Assembly (NCBI GenBank): GCA_014529385.2
Contig: CM043965.1
Span: 62,207,933 to 62,271,932 of the forward strand
Direction: 5' to 3'
DNA from: Adiantum capillus-veneris
Taxonomy: Eukaryota; Streptophyta; Polypodiopsida; Polypodiales; Pteridaceae
DNA length: 64,000 nucleotides
The translations under genes were made by a program, and so were the position numbers. Position 1 is the first letter of the stretch, and every line of letters begins with the position of its first letter. Shown here piece after piece: positions 13,830-25,472 of this stretch. The notes beneath the pieces were generated by a model that saw only the letters and a list, made by a program, of their open reading frames with translations, ran no database searches and was not told the DNA's origin.

Positions 13830-16150
13830 GTTTGGATGTAGAGGATATGTTCGTGAGGCTTGCGGTAGAACACATGGTGGGACTCGCGAAGGATGTGACC
13901 TGGGATGTGGGGGTGGAGGGGTGGCTGACCCTGCTGTAGGAAGTGTTGACAAAGTTGGTAGACAAGGTGGGGACCGGCAGGTAGGTTGAGTGGCTGCCAC
14001 AAGCATCGGGTACTAGCATGCTTGAGACCCAAAGTATTGTGCCTCATTCAGAGTACAAAAACTCCTAGGGGGATGTTGTTGGTGCACCCCCTTGTGGATC
14101 ATATCGACCCCACCTCAAAGCACTCTCTCGCTCTTGTTAGAGCCCTTATTATATTCTATGAGCAGCTTAGAAGCAGCTCCCTACGGCCTGTTCTTTTGTT
14201 CTAGAGGGCAGGTCGTGGCCCAAGTTGGTGCTCATGGTTTTTTGAATTTCTTGCAGCAGGTGCCCCTACTATGACTAAATTTTAAGGTTTTCACACTAAA
14301 TTACACTGCATTTCTGTAGGTTTTCTTACCCTCACATCTAAAATTTAGAGGTAAATCTCAAGATTTTAGGTGGGATCACACTTAACCTAGGTTTTTTTGA
14401 GAATTTACTATAAATGAATCATCTTATGTCCTATGCAGACCGAAGCTCTCTCACAAATCTTGCCCACTCTCAAGGTACTCTTTTCCTTTTAGACGGACCA
14501 AATTCATAGTTGACACATTTGATTGGGTCAAAGTAATTTCAGTCAAAATTGTGTTGATGGATTGGACATAATTTTAAAAAATATATATATAATATTTTAG
14601 CGTCTTCAAAATTAAGAATCTCATATTCTAAAAATTGGTTTATATTTTTATATATTTAGTGTCTTCAAAATTCAGGGTTAGTAAAGCATTTTAGTGTTTT
14701 AGACGATTAAAAACCCCTAACAACCCATCTTGAGCGAGCCTGCAGTTAAGAATGATTAGGAGCATAACCATTTATGGACCAGAGCATGGCCACAAGCTTA
14801 TTTATATGAATCTGCTGCTACGGCAGACATGGCAATGGCCATGCTTTCGAGTGTTAAGTGTAATTTCTACATTAAAGGGGCAAAGATGAGCAATGCCCAT
14901 GGTATGCAAGTCCTTGCCTAGAGATTATTAAAGCAGTCATCTGTTGTCTTGGATGCTAGAAATTTGGTCAGTCTCATCCATTCATCAATGGAAAAAATGG
15001 GTTTACAAAGTCGATGATAGAAATGGGTTTGCAAAGTCAATGTAAGATGACATGTTTTGGAATTCTACAAAATCAAACAAGCAGATGTATGTGATTCATT
15101 AATGATGGCTTACATGATATTAAGCAAGGGGTTGTCGCACCATGTTTTTGGGGTTGCAAAAAATACATCGCATCCGGGTTGAACCCCATGGGGGTTGTGG
15201 AGGGTTATGTTTGGTTTGCATTTACTTTGCTACTACACTGTCCTCTATAGAGTAACTATTGAGGTCTTGATCTTGGCTTTTTTATTTTATGTACTCGCTC
15301 GGTTATTTGTTCGCTCGGAAGTACTCGCTCGAGGATTGGGATTCCTCCCCTCTGGGAGCCTATAACAATCCAAATCTTTGGCACTCTCCCCTTGTTGGGG
15401 ATATTCTACAAAAATCAATGAACTCCAAGAGACTTCATTGAAAATGGGTATATGCATGAGTAGGTGGTACATTAGCTATCTATTTTTGGGGTTGGTATCA
15501 AGGGCGTGGGATGTTTGGTAGCTAGGTGAGGAAACATAGTTTTCACTCGAACATTTTTTAAGAATTGAATTATTTGAAAAGTTAATTATTTTGAAATTGT
15601 AGACCTATAGAGCTTCACTATGTGTGTGAAAGTAGTGGGGGCCGGAACCTTAGTGTGCAATCATGAAGCATGCTCGTTGATAGTTGCAGAGAGTGGGCAA
15701 CACTTAGGGAGGAGGAGGGAAACCCGTTCTCCATGTCCAAACCATTGACATCCCCTACCATGAAGAGGGAAAAGAAGGTGTTCACTACTTCTTCACGCAA
15801 GGCCTCCACTCCTTCAAAGATGGAAAATGTTGTCACTCCCAACACAGAGGTACTACTGCAAGCATTCATGTGTTTTACTCAACTTATGTTGATGTTGATG
15901 TTGATGTTGCAACCTTTGAGCCTTATATAGTACTAGTGCATGCATTCATTCATGTATTTTAATTTTGGCTATCTCTATACATAGTACATTTTTGTTTCCA
16001 AGGTCCATAAGCTTATAAGCTTGCTTTGAAGAAAACTCGGAAGTTACTGGCTAGATGTATGTGCATTCATTCAAGCTCCATAAGTTTATATGCTACATGC
16101 ATTCAATCTTGCATTTAAAACCCAAGGCAGAGGCATGCAAGCATGCATTT
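13830..16150. other. No gene seen
   Basis: AT-rich intergenic DNA. A purine tract followed by TGTTGTTGGTGCACC at about 14072 faintly resembles a retrotransposon 3' LTR edge, but no coding region leads into it. A short (TTGATG)n-like run lies at 15886-15908. Confidence 0.35.
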
Positions 16151-16153
16151 AGG

Positions 16154-16440
16154 CATATGTATGTGCTACATATTTGGGCATTCATTAATTTTTAGTTTAA
16201 ATTTTATTGGTTGGTTGGATATGTTTTAGAATGTCTTAGCTTTTTCCCTGTTTCTTATAGGGCAAGATGTGTTGGTGCACTCCTTAAGTGCACCAACACA
16301 TATGTATGTGCTACATGTTTGGACATTCATGCATTTTTAGTTTAAATTTTATTGGTTGGTTGGACATGTTTAAGAATGTCTTAGCTTTTTCCCGGTTTCT
16401 TACAGGGCAAGATGTGTTGGTGCACTTCTTAAGTGCCTTT
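16154..16440. repeat. 145-bp tandem duplication with an internal palindrome
   Basis: Copies start at 16154 and 16299 (CATATGTATGTGCTACAT) and both run through TTTAGTTTAAATTTTATTGG to GGCAAGATGTGTTGGTGCAC. At the junction lies a perfect inverted repeat, TGTTGGTGCACT / AGTGCACCAACA (16270-16298, 5-bp loop). The second copy ends inside the left arm. Confidence 0.85.
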
Positions 16441-16713
16441 TGAAAGGATGAATTTTTTTGCATGGACAAAGCCCAAGCACACAAATTATATGACCTTCCC
16501 GACTTGGGAGTGGATGCATGATCCCTTTTTGATGCATAATTTACAAAGAAAGACCGGTTAAAATGTTTTAAGGAGGTGCCAAAGAGGGACGGTAAAGTAA
16601 AATGTAGAGATGTGAAGCCAGAGTTTTGAAATAGGTTTTATACATTGTTCACATCTGTGTATCAGGAACCTCAGCAATTATGGTATGGAGGTGACTAAAG
16701 CATTTGCCAGGGG

Positions 16714-16907
16714 ATTTCTATACAAACAATTGGAGGGATAGGTCGATTGGGCTTTGTTTCTGGAGAGTATGATCACACATATGAATGCAGCCGAATTGCA
16801 TGCAAAGGGTATTTCTATACAAACAATTGGAGGGATAGGTCGATTGGGCTTTGTTTCTGGAGAGTATGATCACACATATGAATGCAGCCGAATTGCATGC
16901 AAAGAAG
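16714..16907. repeat. 97-bp near-perfect tandem duplication
   Basis: Units at 16714-16810 and 16811-16907 are identical over at least 92 bp, starting ATTTCTATACAAACAATTGG. The perfect identity indicates a recent event inside an otherwise old region. It lies at the 5' end of the open frame that follows. Confidence 0.95.
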
Positions 16908-17348
16908 CAGAGATATGCGGTCTTCCATTCCTCCTTTGCCCCTCCGAGTTCACAACAAATGACAAGGACTTTGGATCACTTGGAGGCAAAACAAGAAACT
17001 CTGATCTCTATAGTGGAGGATGTGCAAAAAATGTTTTTATTTGGTCCACCATCTCTTGTAGATCTAGATACTATTTACAACATGGTTGAAATCAAGCATG
17101 TTTTAGCATTGTTAGAGTGTAATGAAGCTGCCAGGATGCTTGCAAATGTTCACCGAGATGAAGGTGCCAACCTTCTAGTAGACATGCTCATTGCACAATT
17201 GAAGGATGCAAATGATGCATTACAGAAGGCAAAAGACAACATGAATGTTGTGGTGGATAGAGTGCATGCGGAGCAACTTAGAAATAATGTCGGCAGGTTG
17301 TCATCGACAATCCATTATTGCAAGGAATTATTGTGGACAAGGCATTAG
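16866..17348 (+). CDS. Hypothetical coiled-coil protein fragment
   Basis: About 160 residues from the ATG at 16866. The middle and C-terminal parts are strongly helical with heptad-like spacing (LEAKQETLISIVEDVQKM, then LIAQLKDANDALQKAKDN). The coding start lies in the recent 97-bp duplication, so the true N-terminus may be displaced. No domain is recognised. A second frame (17395-17826) follows on the same strand and could be the continuation after a frameshift. Origin from an element gag-like protein is possible but unproven. Confidence 0.3.
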   Translation: MITHMNAAELHAKKQRYAVFHSSFAPPSSQQMTRTLDHLEAKQETLISIVEDVQKMFLFGPPSLVDLDTIYNMVEIKHVLALLECNEAARMLANVHRDEGANLLVDMLIAQLKDANDALQKAKDNMNVVVDRVHAEQLRNNVGRLSSTIHYCKELLWTRH

Positions 17349-17394
17349 TTGAGGCTATGGCTAGGGCTCAAGAGGAAAGAGATTTAGCACATGA

Positions 17395-17826
17395 ATGGAG
17401 GAGTATACACGTGCGCATATGGATTTTGTGAGAAGCATGCATGTCAAAAGAAGTATAGTATTGTTTTCTATGCCTCCAATGAAAGTTCCACCTATGGATA
17501 TGAGCTCCTTTTCTTTCCAGAAAGTTTGTAGTTCTTGCAGGTTGATAATGTATGATGATGATGCACTTGGCATGTTTTTTCTATTCTATAATCATGACTT
17601 TCACATGTCCCTTTTTTGCCACATTGCTACATGCAAAGATACATGCATGGAGATGGGATGCGTGCAAACCATTTTGAGAGCTATGCGGGCTTTAGTGATG
17701 CTTGACAAGATTGATGCCAAATTCCAAGGAGTTCAATCACAAACCAGACCATCATCGATGCCCTTAAGCAATTTTGATGCATCCAAAAGCATGGACTATG
17801 GTATTCACCCTAACTTATTTTTGTAG
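17395..17826 (+). CDS. Hypothetical ORF
   Basis: A 143-residue frame just downstream of the coiled-coil ORF on the same strand. It is rich in Met, Cys and Phe and has no domain I recognise. It may be the degenerate remainder of the preceding gene. Confidence 0.2.
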   Translation: MEEYTRAHMDFVRSMHVKRSIVLFSMPPMKVPPMDMSSFSFQKVCSSCRLIMYDDDALGMFFLFYNHDFHMSLFCHIATCKDTCMEMGCVQTILRAMRALVMLDKIDAKFQGVQSQTRPSSMPLSNFDASKSMDYGIHPNLFL

Positions 17827-17829
17827 CAT

Positions 17830-18590
17830 TGAGTTAGAACTTATTTTCTATCTGTTGTTATCAAGGGAAACCACTAGAGTTTTTGCTCTCTTAGTGGTTT
17901 GTGGATGCCTTCTCTCTAAGAGAAGTGGCAGCACTTTGTGAGTGCTATAGAGGAAATCTCTATGTCTAAAGTGTGAGGATGGATGCTCTATTTATAGCAG
18001 AAAAGAAAACGTCCAACTTTTTTTTTAATTTTTTAATTTTTTTTTTCTTAAAATTCATACCCGCGTTTTTGGTCCCCTTGTGGTACCCATCAGCTTGACC
18101 AATTTGTCCTCATCATCAAGAGATAAGGCCACACAGCCCCCCCTCATTAAGATTAGTCAAGACTAGCCTCTTCTTTTCATGTGACAGTGTGTCCCACTTT
18201 GTCCCCTCCTATGTGAGTCCATGTGCCTTCATGTGTCATCCATGTGTATTCTTTTGTCTTTATAATTATTTTATTTATTTCCTTAATGATAATTTACTTT
18301 ACATTTTTTAAGTTAAACTTTACACTCTTATACTAACTTTACAGTAGTAAGAGAAAATTCTACAATCAGTAAATAAGTCTTGCAATAAGTTAGTTAGTGA
18401 TTGGTATAGCTAAAGATGTCAGAATTTTGTAGCGTAAATTTTAAATTCTAGGTTCTCAGCCTACGATTCATAATTTGAACTCGAATATCTTAAATAATGA
18501 GTGATGGTTAAAAAAATTCAAATGCGTAATAGAACTTGTGTAAAATTTGGAAGTAGAGACCTTACAACCTCCTAGATGCCATGCTAGTTC
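17830..18590. other. No gene seen
   Basis: AT-rich DNA with a poly-T/A-rich stretch at about 18018-18050. No repeat or RNA gene recognised. Confidence 0.4.
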
Positions 18591-19060
18591 CCATAAAGGT
18601 AGCCACCAATGTTTATATTTGTACATAGCTACTAGTTTTCCATGATAGTTTGGGTGGACTAGTAGATACAATTGCCAACTTGGTAGCTAATACTCTCATA
18701 TGCTAGCGACCATGCTAGTTTTGGGAAAGGTAGCTACCACTAGTATTATGGAAGGCACCTGTCTTATAGTCATAGTCTTGGTAGCTGCCAATCTGATAGT
18801 GGTGGCTATCTGTCTGAAATATAGCTACCACTCTCAGGCTGGTAGCTACCAATATAAAAGTGGTATAATGATAGCTACTAGTTTGCCATGGTAGTACTGG
18901 TAGATACCACTAGTACTTTGGAAGGCATTAGTCTTACAATCATAGTCTTGGTAGCTGCCAATGTGATAGTGGTAGCTATCTATCTGAAAAAGAGCTTCCA
19001 TTGTCAACTTGGTGGCTACTTAGCCCTACAGTACTAGTCTTGGTAGCCACCAATCTTATA
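18590..19060. repeat. GGTAGCTACC-rich block with a 170-bp tandem duplication
   Basis: Perfect palindromes GGTAGCTACC occur at 18729-18738 and 18841-18850, with many near-copies (GGTAGCCACC, GGTAGCTGCC). A segment beginning TACCACTAGTA and running through GTCTTGGTAGCTGCCAAT is repeated at an offset of about 170 bp. Confidence 0.75.
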
Positions 19061-19209
19061 CAAGTTCTTGTTATTTTTCTCGTTCCACCAACCACAAAAG
19101 TGTCACTTACCAGCCTCATACTAACTCCCACCACATTGATTTCAGTTTTGCATGTTGACAATAAGTTTGGATTTTGCCAATATGTGTATTGATTCTCATT
19201 ATTTAATGC

Positions 19210-20810
19210 AGGTAGAATTATTTCTTGCCTTCAAATAGAGTTACCCAGAGGTACAAATTCACCAAAGGACATTTGAAAAGCTAAAGCCTTATTTTGTATG
19301 CAAGCTTCGAGATCGGTATAGTTGTTGTTGCATTATTCATGTTCAAATGTCATTCTTGAAGGATGCCTTGAACTATACAAGGCAAGTTTGTTATGGTGTG
19401 CATGGAAAAGAGTGTATTTGTGAATGTGAAATTTGTGGTGCAGATGTGAAATGCAACGCTCATAGAAAAAAATTCCCTAGCCTTACAAAGCTTTGGGAAT
19501 CAATTTTATGCTCGAAGGCTACAATACTTCAACTTTCTTTGCACTGAAGTGTTTAATGGGCGAATGCTCCTCATGTGGGCCTTCAAAGAAGCTACCCATT
19601 TGCCCAATTGAGGATTCAAATAGTTCACGCATGGTAGCAGTGAAGATATTTGAAGACCTCAAAGTTGAATGAAATAGATACCAAGAAAAAAGAAGAAAAG
19701 GAAAGTTCTATCGCACAAGGAGATTTAGTGCGATCAACTTTTTGTATTGTTCAAGGATCATTTGAGCAATTTTGTAAAGCATAAGTTTGTTAACAAATGG
19801 CAAGTTGAGCACTTTAAAGAGTGTCTACATATCTTCCTTGAAGATGTGGTAGTTTCAGTTGTGAATTTTGCTAAAACTTACACATTCAAAGAACAAAATA
19901 AGGTCCAATCCATGCATTGGTTTTCTAGCCAGGTCACAATCTTTGTCCACATCACATGTGTGCAAATTACAGGTAATGTCCAAAAATACTATCATTTCTA
20001 TATATATGATGATAAAATCCATGATACGCTTTTTGTCCAACATTGCTTTATGCTCCATTATGGATGGTTGAAAGAGCTAGGCATAACTCTCAAAGAACAT
20101 TCGGTGTGGTCAGACGGTGTAGCCTCATAGTTCAAAGCAAAGAGGCCTTTCTATTCCGTTGCTTGATATGGAACTCTGACAAGTTTGAAAATGATACATT
20201 CCTTTTTAGGCTCATGTCATAGGAAGGGAGAACATGATGGTGCAGGTGCTGTGATTAAGAGGCATCTCGCTCAGTAGCAACTAAAACCACACTGCCAAAA
20301 ATTACAATGTGTAATAGATGTGTGGTCATTTTTGAGAGAAACCATGTCCAATGGGGCTACAACCACATAGTATTCTCAAGTACAACCAGTTACTCGAGTG
20401 TTCTGGGAGGTTAAGGAAGGTGAGGTGGATAGAAGACAACGTTGGGATTGTAAAACTGTGCCTAATGCAGGTGGGTTACATTGTATCAGTGGGTACTCCT
20501 TAACAAATGGAAAAGCTCTTAGGTGTAGGCAATTCTCATGCTTTTGTACTGCTTGCATGCAAGGCAGCTGGAGGAGTTGTTCTTAATAAATCACATGTCC
20601 CTGCATGGGATTATGTCAACCTTGAACTCAAGGATGATTTCAAAGATGATGATGAGATTGAAGAGTTTGCATATGAAGGACACCATGATGTGTTGAGTGA
20701 TGCAGTTTGTGTTGGTGACAATTTTGCTGTTATAGATCCTCATGACAATGTGGGGCTTGTGGATTTCTATTTCTTGAAATGCACAGTGAAAAATACAAAC
20801 TAAATGTTTG
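19210..20810 (+). pseudogene. Decayed DDE-type transposase-like gene
   Basis: Broken plus-strand frames read in order as one protein. A Cys-rich N-terminal part contains VHGKECICECEICGADVKCN. A core follows with LFVQHCFMLHYGWLKELG, then HSVWSDGVAS and, after a stop, FKAKRPFYS. Next comes a degenerate GKGEHDGAGAVIKRHL block. The C-terminal part includes DYVNLELKDDF and a region ending FYFLKC. The WSDG(C/V)xSQFK and GKGExDGxGAxxKR blocks are typical of an uncharacterised DDE-type transposase family in plants and animals, and I infer that the Asp residues of WSDG and DGAG are catalytic. Stops and frameshifts (near 20128, 20170 and 20275) make this copy dead. Confidence 0.6.
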
Positions 20811-21221
20811 CTAAAAGATGCATGGGGGAATTTTTGCAATGCCAGCTCATTTGTTGTCAAGGGATTTTGGTACAAACAAGCAGAAGGAAATCCCTAACGA
20901 GTTCAAGCTGTTGAACTCTAAGTCCAAAGCTACCTTGAAATCCCACCTTGTATGAGCTATTAAGTTCCCAATAAAGATAGTGATGTCAAAGAAAATTCCT
21001 AACTTCCTCATAAGTGTATGAGGCTATTTATAATAGAAACCCTTTTTATGTATATCACCCCCTCAACACCTTTCTTATCCTTGAATGTAAATTTTTTCAA
21101 AGCATATTTGGTATGGTCAAGGCTTTTCCCTATGCTTCTTGTATCTAAACCTAAGATGTTTTTCGCAAATTTTGGAGAGTAGTTGCAAGTAGGAAAAGGG
21201 TTGCTACCATGCAGACTAGGT

Positions 21222-21371
21222 GCTACCAAAGATATCTTGGTAGTAGCTACCAAAGATATTATGGTAGCCACCAATGATATCCTTGTGGCTACCAAAGATA
21301 TCTTGGTTGCTACCAAAGGTATCATGGTAGCTACCAAGTATATCTTGGTACCTACCAATATTATCCTACTA
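21222..21371. repeat. 21-bp minisatellite, about 7 units
   Basis: Consensus GCTACCAAAGATATCTTGGTA with substitutions between units. On the minus strand one frame reads through as a heptapeptide repeat (LVATKIS-like). The unit contains the same GGTAGCTACC junction as the 18.6-19.1 kb block. A further GGTAGCTACC lies at 21473-21482. Confidence 0.85.
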
Positions 21372-21919
21372 GCTGGCCAACTAAGAGCTTCAAAGATGAC
21401 ACCACTAGCTACTAGTTCTACCAGTAAGACTACATAGCTACTATGCACAAATTGATATCTATTATGCAAATTGGTAGCTACCAATGCAATAAATACTAGT
21501 GGCTACCACTATTTGACATTGGTGGCAATAGGCATCTCTGACTGACAAGGGGTGTTAGCCACATGCATCTCCTGACTGTCCGAAAAAGACGCATCAACCT
21601 GTCGTGCAATCTCATAGCACACCAGCTGCTCTAGGTGTCTGCTGGAAGACATATCCTGCACAACTATATCCGCATGCTCACTGTCGAGCATAGAAAGGAA
21701 TGACTGCATAATCGCTGACATCTCAGCCTCCTCTGCAATCATCCACTGCAAACATGACCACTCAATCTGCTGTGACTCACTAGAGCTCTCATGCTCTAAC
21801 TCCGTATACATAGACTCTTGCACAACGTCCTCCTGTCGTGACTCACTAGAGCAAGACCGCTCTACCTGTCTATCCTGCATAGAAGTATCTCGCACAACTG
21901 ACTCTCTGCTTTGCTTTGT

Positions 21920-22215
21920 TGATGCATGCTCCGTAGAGCTAGCAGGGCCCGCTAGCATTGCATCGGCATTCGGTGGTCTCATGTATGAGATGTTGATCTT
22001 GAGACCGGATATCGCAGCTGCAGTGGGAGCATTTGCAGTTGGGGTTGTCAGTCGTTTGTTGACTGATGATGGCATAGTGCACGAGGGAGATATGCAGGTA
22101 TTGCATACATACTTGCAGTACGTGTGCGGTACGTCTGGTGGTGTATGGACTTACACGGGAGCAGGACAGCTGCATGCACACGATCACAGCCAGCCAGTGG
22201 GCATCGGTTGAGAGC
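21920..22215 (+). pseudogene. Ty1/copia RT-RNase H remnant
   Basis: The plus strand reads GGLMYEMLILRPDIAAAVG then VGVVSRLL and LQYVCGTSGGVWTYTG. This is the plant copia signature at the end of RT and start of RNase H (usual form: LMY, TRPDI, AVGVVSRF, LRYLKGT). The rest of pol is missing, and the catalytic RT motif is not present. It leads into a purine tract and a candidate 3' LTR, as expected for the 3' end of a copia element. A minus-strand frame across 21509-22075 partly overlaps it and is probably not a gene. Confidence 0.6.
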
Positions 22216-22280
22216 GGTTTTCTCTCGCCTTTTGTAGTCTTTAGACTAGGTTCTCTTGCTTAAAGGCACAGTCGCCTTTA

Positions 22281-22507
22281 AGTGGGAGGTTGTTGGGGTA
22301 TAGGCGCCTGTGCCTTGCCCGACCGCCCAGAGTCTGGGCGCTCACTGACTTGTATACCTTATACATAGCATAAGTGTATAGGGGGCTGCTCACTCTTTGA
22401 GTCTCCCCACCCACATCGTGTGTCTCCTTCTCTCTCTCTCACTCTCTGTCTGTGGTGCTCCCCGATCCCCTTCACTGTTCTTCTATAAGGCTTGGAACCT
22501 ATCAACA
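22281..22507 (+). mobile_element. Candidate copia polypurine tract and 3' LTR
   Basis: The purine tract AGTGGGAGG (22281-22289) is followed by TGTTGGGGTATAGG at 22291. A CA end is possible near 22507, giving a short LTR of about 215 bp. A CT-rich stretch lies inside. The match to the upstream copia remnant is by position only; no partner LTR is in the window. Confidence 0.4.
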
Positions 22508-22509
22508 AT

Positions 22510-24240
22510 TTTTTGCACAAGGGTATTGGTGATTGTGATGCCTTGTCTGATGAAATTAGTTTCCTATTCTGATGTACCTTTGTTTAGATGTTTGATTTGG
22601 GATATTTTACAAATTTATAGTAATTTGTGGAGTTGTGTTAGGTAGAACAATAGTTGTGGTTGCAAAAGTGCCAGTTGCTTTTGCAGTTGCTAGTTTTGAC
22701 TTCTTTTTGTTAGATGTGCCAGCTTGTTTCTTCACTTTGGCACTCAATTGATCCCAAAATCTTTTGTTAATTGTTGCTTCTTTATAGCTGGTTTTGATAT
22801 TTCAGTTGAGCCTTTCTCCAGACCATGATTTGTCCCTTTGTTGCAAGTGTAGTTTGCTTTTTCTAGCCTTCCATACTCCCAAATTAGCCTTTCGAAGCTT
22901 CTATTTTCTAGCCTTTCATACTCGCGAGTTAGCCTTTTGGAGATTTTTTCCCACTAATACATTTTTGAAATTAACATGTTCAAGTATACTAGTGGCCCAG
23001 TACAAGTACAAGTAGAAGCCTCAAACAGGTTCTCGGTTTTCACTTTAGCAGTTTGTATTACCACACTATTGCATAGGATTGTACTCTGATTGATGGGCAT
23101 CGTGTTGTTGATGGCTCTAGCCAATAGCATGCTAGAAATATTTTGCGATACATATGTCAGGTTATTATTGAGATTGATAACTTTCATAGTGAACCTGTAT
23201 TCTGCCTTCCAGTGCAGATACTAGGATACCCTATCCTCCCGGCATCCTCTTTTTCCTATATTTAGGTGTTTCATTCAAAAAATTGATGATGGTGTTAGCA
23301 CTACAAGGTTGTGCCTTTTTTTATCAATGGTAATCTAAAAATATGTGATATTTCTACAACAATTATCTGCATGTTGCGACCATTCACCACTATTCCACAA
23401 CTTGTTCGATGATAGTCATACCAATTGGTAGTTTTACTGCTTCTAGAATGATGGCCATGCCCCAATTCTGAAGCAACTTCCTCTCTCTATCTTGGAACAC
23501 TTATTTACCTATTAGTTGGTAAGAAACTATCGATTGTGGTTAATCTTTTGCTAATCCCTACTTAAGATCCACTATGGCTTGTTGGTGCTCATTTAAAACT
23601 GCTTGCATTTCCTTTGAAGTAGTGTTGCACTGCACTTTCCCATCTTTGAGCTTCATAAAAGGGGTTGTGCAGAAAAGGAGAATTTAGTGGATGAAGTAGG
23701 CAATGAAAACTAGATGTGCATGCAAGTGTTTGCACAAGCAGTAGTTGCAAGTGAAGGTGTTTTTGTAGGAAGTTCTATCGTAGGGAGCTCTGTGGGTGTA
23801 CGAGGTGAAAGAAATAGTTGCAAGGTCTCTCACTCTCCTCACAGTGATTCAAATTGGATCCATGAATGCTCCACTCTTTGTGTGCCTTGGGAGGATAGTG
23901 GCCATTATTGACATGACACTCTGGCATTGGCCTTGCCTTATAATGGCTACTAGTGGGATACCCAAAAAGATATGTTTTTTAATGTCCTACTAGTGACAAT
24001 AGTGAACCCAACTCTCCTCTGATCATTTCACATCTAACAGTTTAGCACGGAGGGTTTTCATAGTCAAATGTTTCAATGACTTGAGGAGCTACTTTTAGAG
24101 GCTTTGATGGAGTGGAATAGTACAACATAACCTTCACTCCATTATAGACTCCAAACAACATCACTCAAGACAAATCCTTTAGTGCCATTAGAGAAAACCC
24201 AATCTACTTCATAAGGTCATGACCATGCTATCTTTAGATT
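22510..24240. other. No gene seen; small 46-bp tandem duplication
   Basis: TTTCTAGCCTTYCATACTC is repeated at about 22860 and 22905. Otherwise there are short frames without domains. Confidence 0.4.
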
Positions 24241-24249
24241 GGGTTTCTT

Positions 24250-25290
24250 CGCGCCTAACTTTGATTGACTATCATGCCATTGTTTCCTTCATTGCTCCAC
24301 CACTTCCTATTCTAGCATTTCTTTTTTTTTAAATTTCATCTAGCTTGAGTAACTCATTCAATCTCTTCTTTAGTGTTGAATTATAATCCATATCATGCTC
24401 TATTGCTAGTTAAAGACTGGGACACGTGAATTCCATGGGTAATACTACTTCAGTTCCATATAACATTTTGAATGGTGTCGTTCTAGTTGTAACCTTATAT
24501 GTTGTTGTATATGCCCAAAGTGTTGTTTAAGCTTTTCATACCGGGTGTGAGGTTTCTTTTGAACTATCATAGTTAGAATAGTCTTATTGCTACTTTAGTC
24601 AAGTGTGGGGTTCCTTCTGAACTATCTTAGTCAAATAGTCTTAATATTCTATTTGCTACTCTTAGCCTATCCATTGTATAATTGAGATAATGAAAGGTGT
24701 AGACTTCATATGCTTGATTGAAAAAAATTCAGCTAGAATCTGAATAGTTTTATTTATGAAATGGGTTCATTGATCTAAAATGATTTCAATCCGACAACCA
24801 TATCGGCATATGATGTGTTCATATTAGAACCAGGCTATGGACTTGATTGTGTTGTTGGAAAATGATTTAGCTTCCACACATTTGCTGGCATAACATGTAT
24901 CCATGACTATATACTTGTTCTCATGAGATCAAACCCCATTTCATGAATATCCTTAATGGTTGTATTGTGGTCAAAAGGTGTCGTGTCTGATACATTGGGT
25001 TTGTCCATTCTTTTGCAAATATCACATATTTTACAAAAGGCTCTGACATTTGACATCATACTCTGCCATCATTACCCTGCTTGCAAAATTTTCTTATAAG
25101 TAACGTCAGTAGAAAAGTGTCTCCTTGAACTGCCACTATGGGCTTCAATGAGATCACTTACATCCTTTCTTGCATGAGTACTCATTATTTCAATACCCCA
25201 TCAATACCCACTTTGTATAGAGATCCATCTATAATAGTGAATTTAAGACTTTTGAATATAAGGGCCTTTTACTGGATTGAGAGCAGTCTT
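24250..25290 (-). pseudogene. Ty3/gypsy pol remnant (linker and integrase)
   Basis: Minus-strand reading from about 25290 gives SLKFTIIDGSLYKVGIDGVL, the pre-integrase linker. Next comes RRHFSTDVTYKKILQAGW and CKICDICKRMDKPNVSD, the H2C2 zinc-binding and entry region of plant gypsy integrase. Degenerate sequence of the integrase C-terminal half runs to about 24250. Many stops and frame changes interrupt it and the first catalytic Asp block is altered. Gag, protease and RT are absent between this piece and the primer site at 25.45 kb, so the copy is internally deleted. Confidence 0.65.
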
Positions 25291-25443
25291 CTGGAAATCT
25301 ATCATACTACAAGAAGTCTTACACATCATGCCACTATGGATCCGACTCTTTTGTTGTCATTGTCGATAACAGTAACCGGTTCATCTCTTAATGGTATCAA
25401 TGAAATACCTTCGGTGATTTGGTGCTTTGGAGTGGAAGATTGT

Positions 25444-25469
25444 GGGTTCGAGTCCCCCCGTGATCGCCA
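25444..25469 (-). other. Candidate primer-binding site, tRNA 3'-end complement
   Basis: The minus strand reads TGGCGATCACGGGGGGACTC and on into GAACCC, complementary to a tRNA T-arm plus acceptor strand ending CCA. It sits just inside a CA edge (25473), as in gypsy elements whose inner edge reads ATTTTGGCG. The plus strand looks like the 3' half of a tRNA but lacks any 5' half, so I do not call a tRNA gene. Confidence 0.5.
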
Positions 25470-25472
25470 AAA

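Noticed and set aside
13571-14047. 158-aa minus-strand ORF
   Set aside because: It is antisense to a more protein-like plus frame and across the 47-bp duplication; no domain or promoter is visible.
14060-14280. Copia 3' LTR suggested by CTAGGGGGATG then TGTTGTTGGTGCACC
   Set aside because: No pol sequence leads into it and no partner LTR was found, so the resemblance is too weak to annotate.
21509-22075. 188-aa minus-strand ORF, Ser/Glu-rich
   Set aside because: It overlaps the antisense of the copia RT remnant and shows only biased composition with internal repeats; I see no independent support for a gene.
25420-25470. tRNA gene suggested by GGGTTCGAGTCC (B-box) and a CCA end
   Set aside because: No 5' half, D-arm or anticodon arm precedes it, and its place next to a CA edge fits a minus-strand primer-binding site better.
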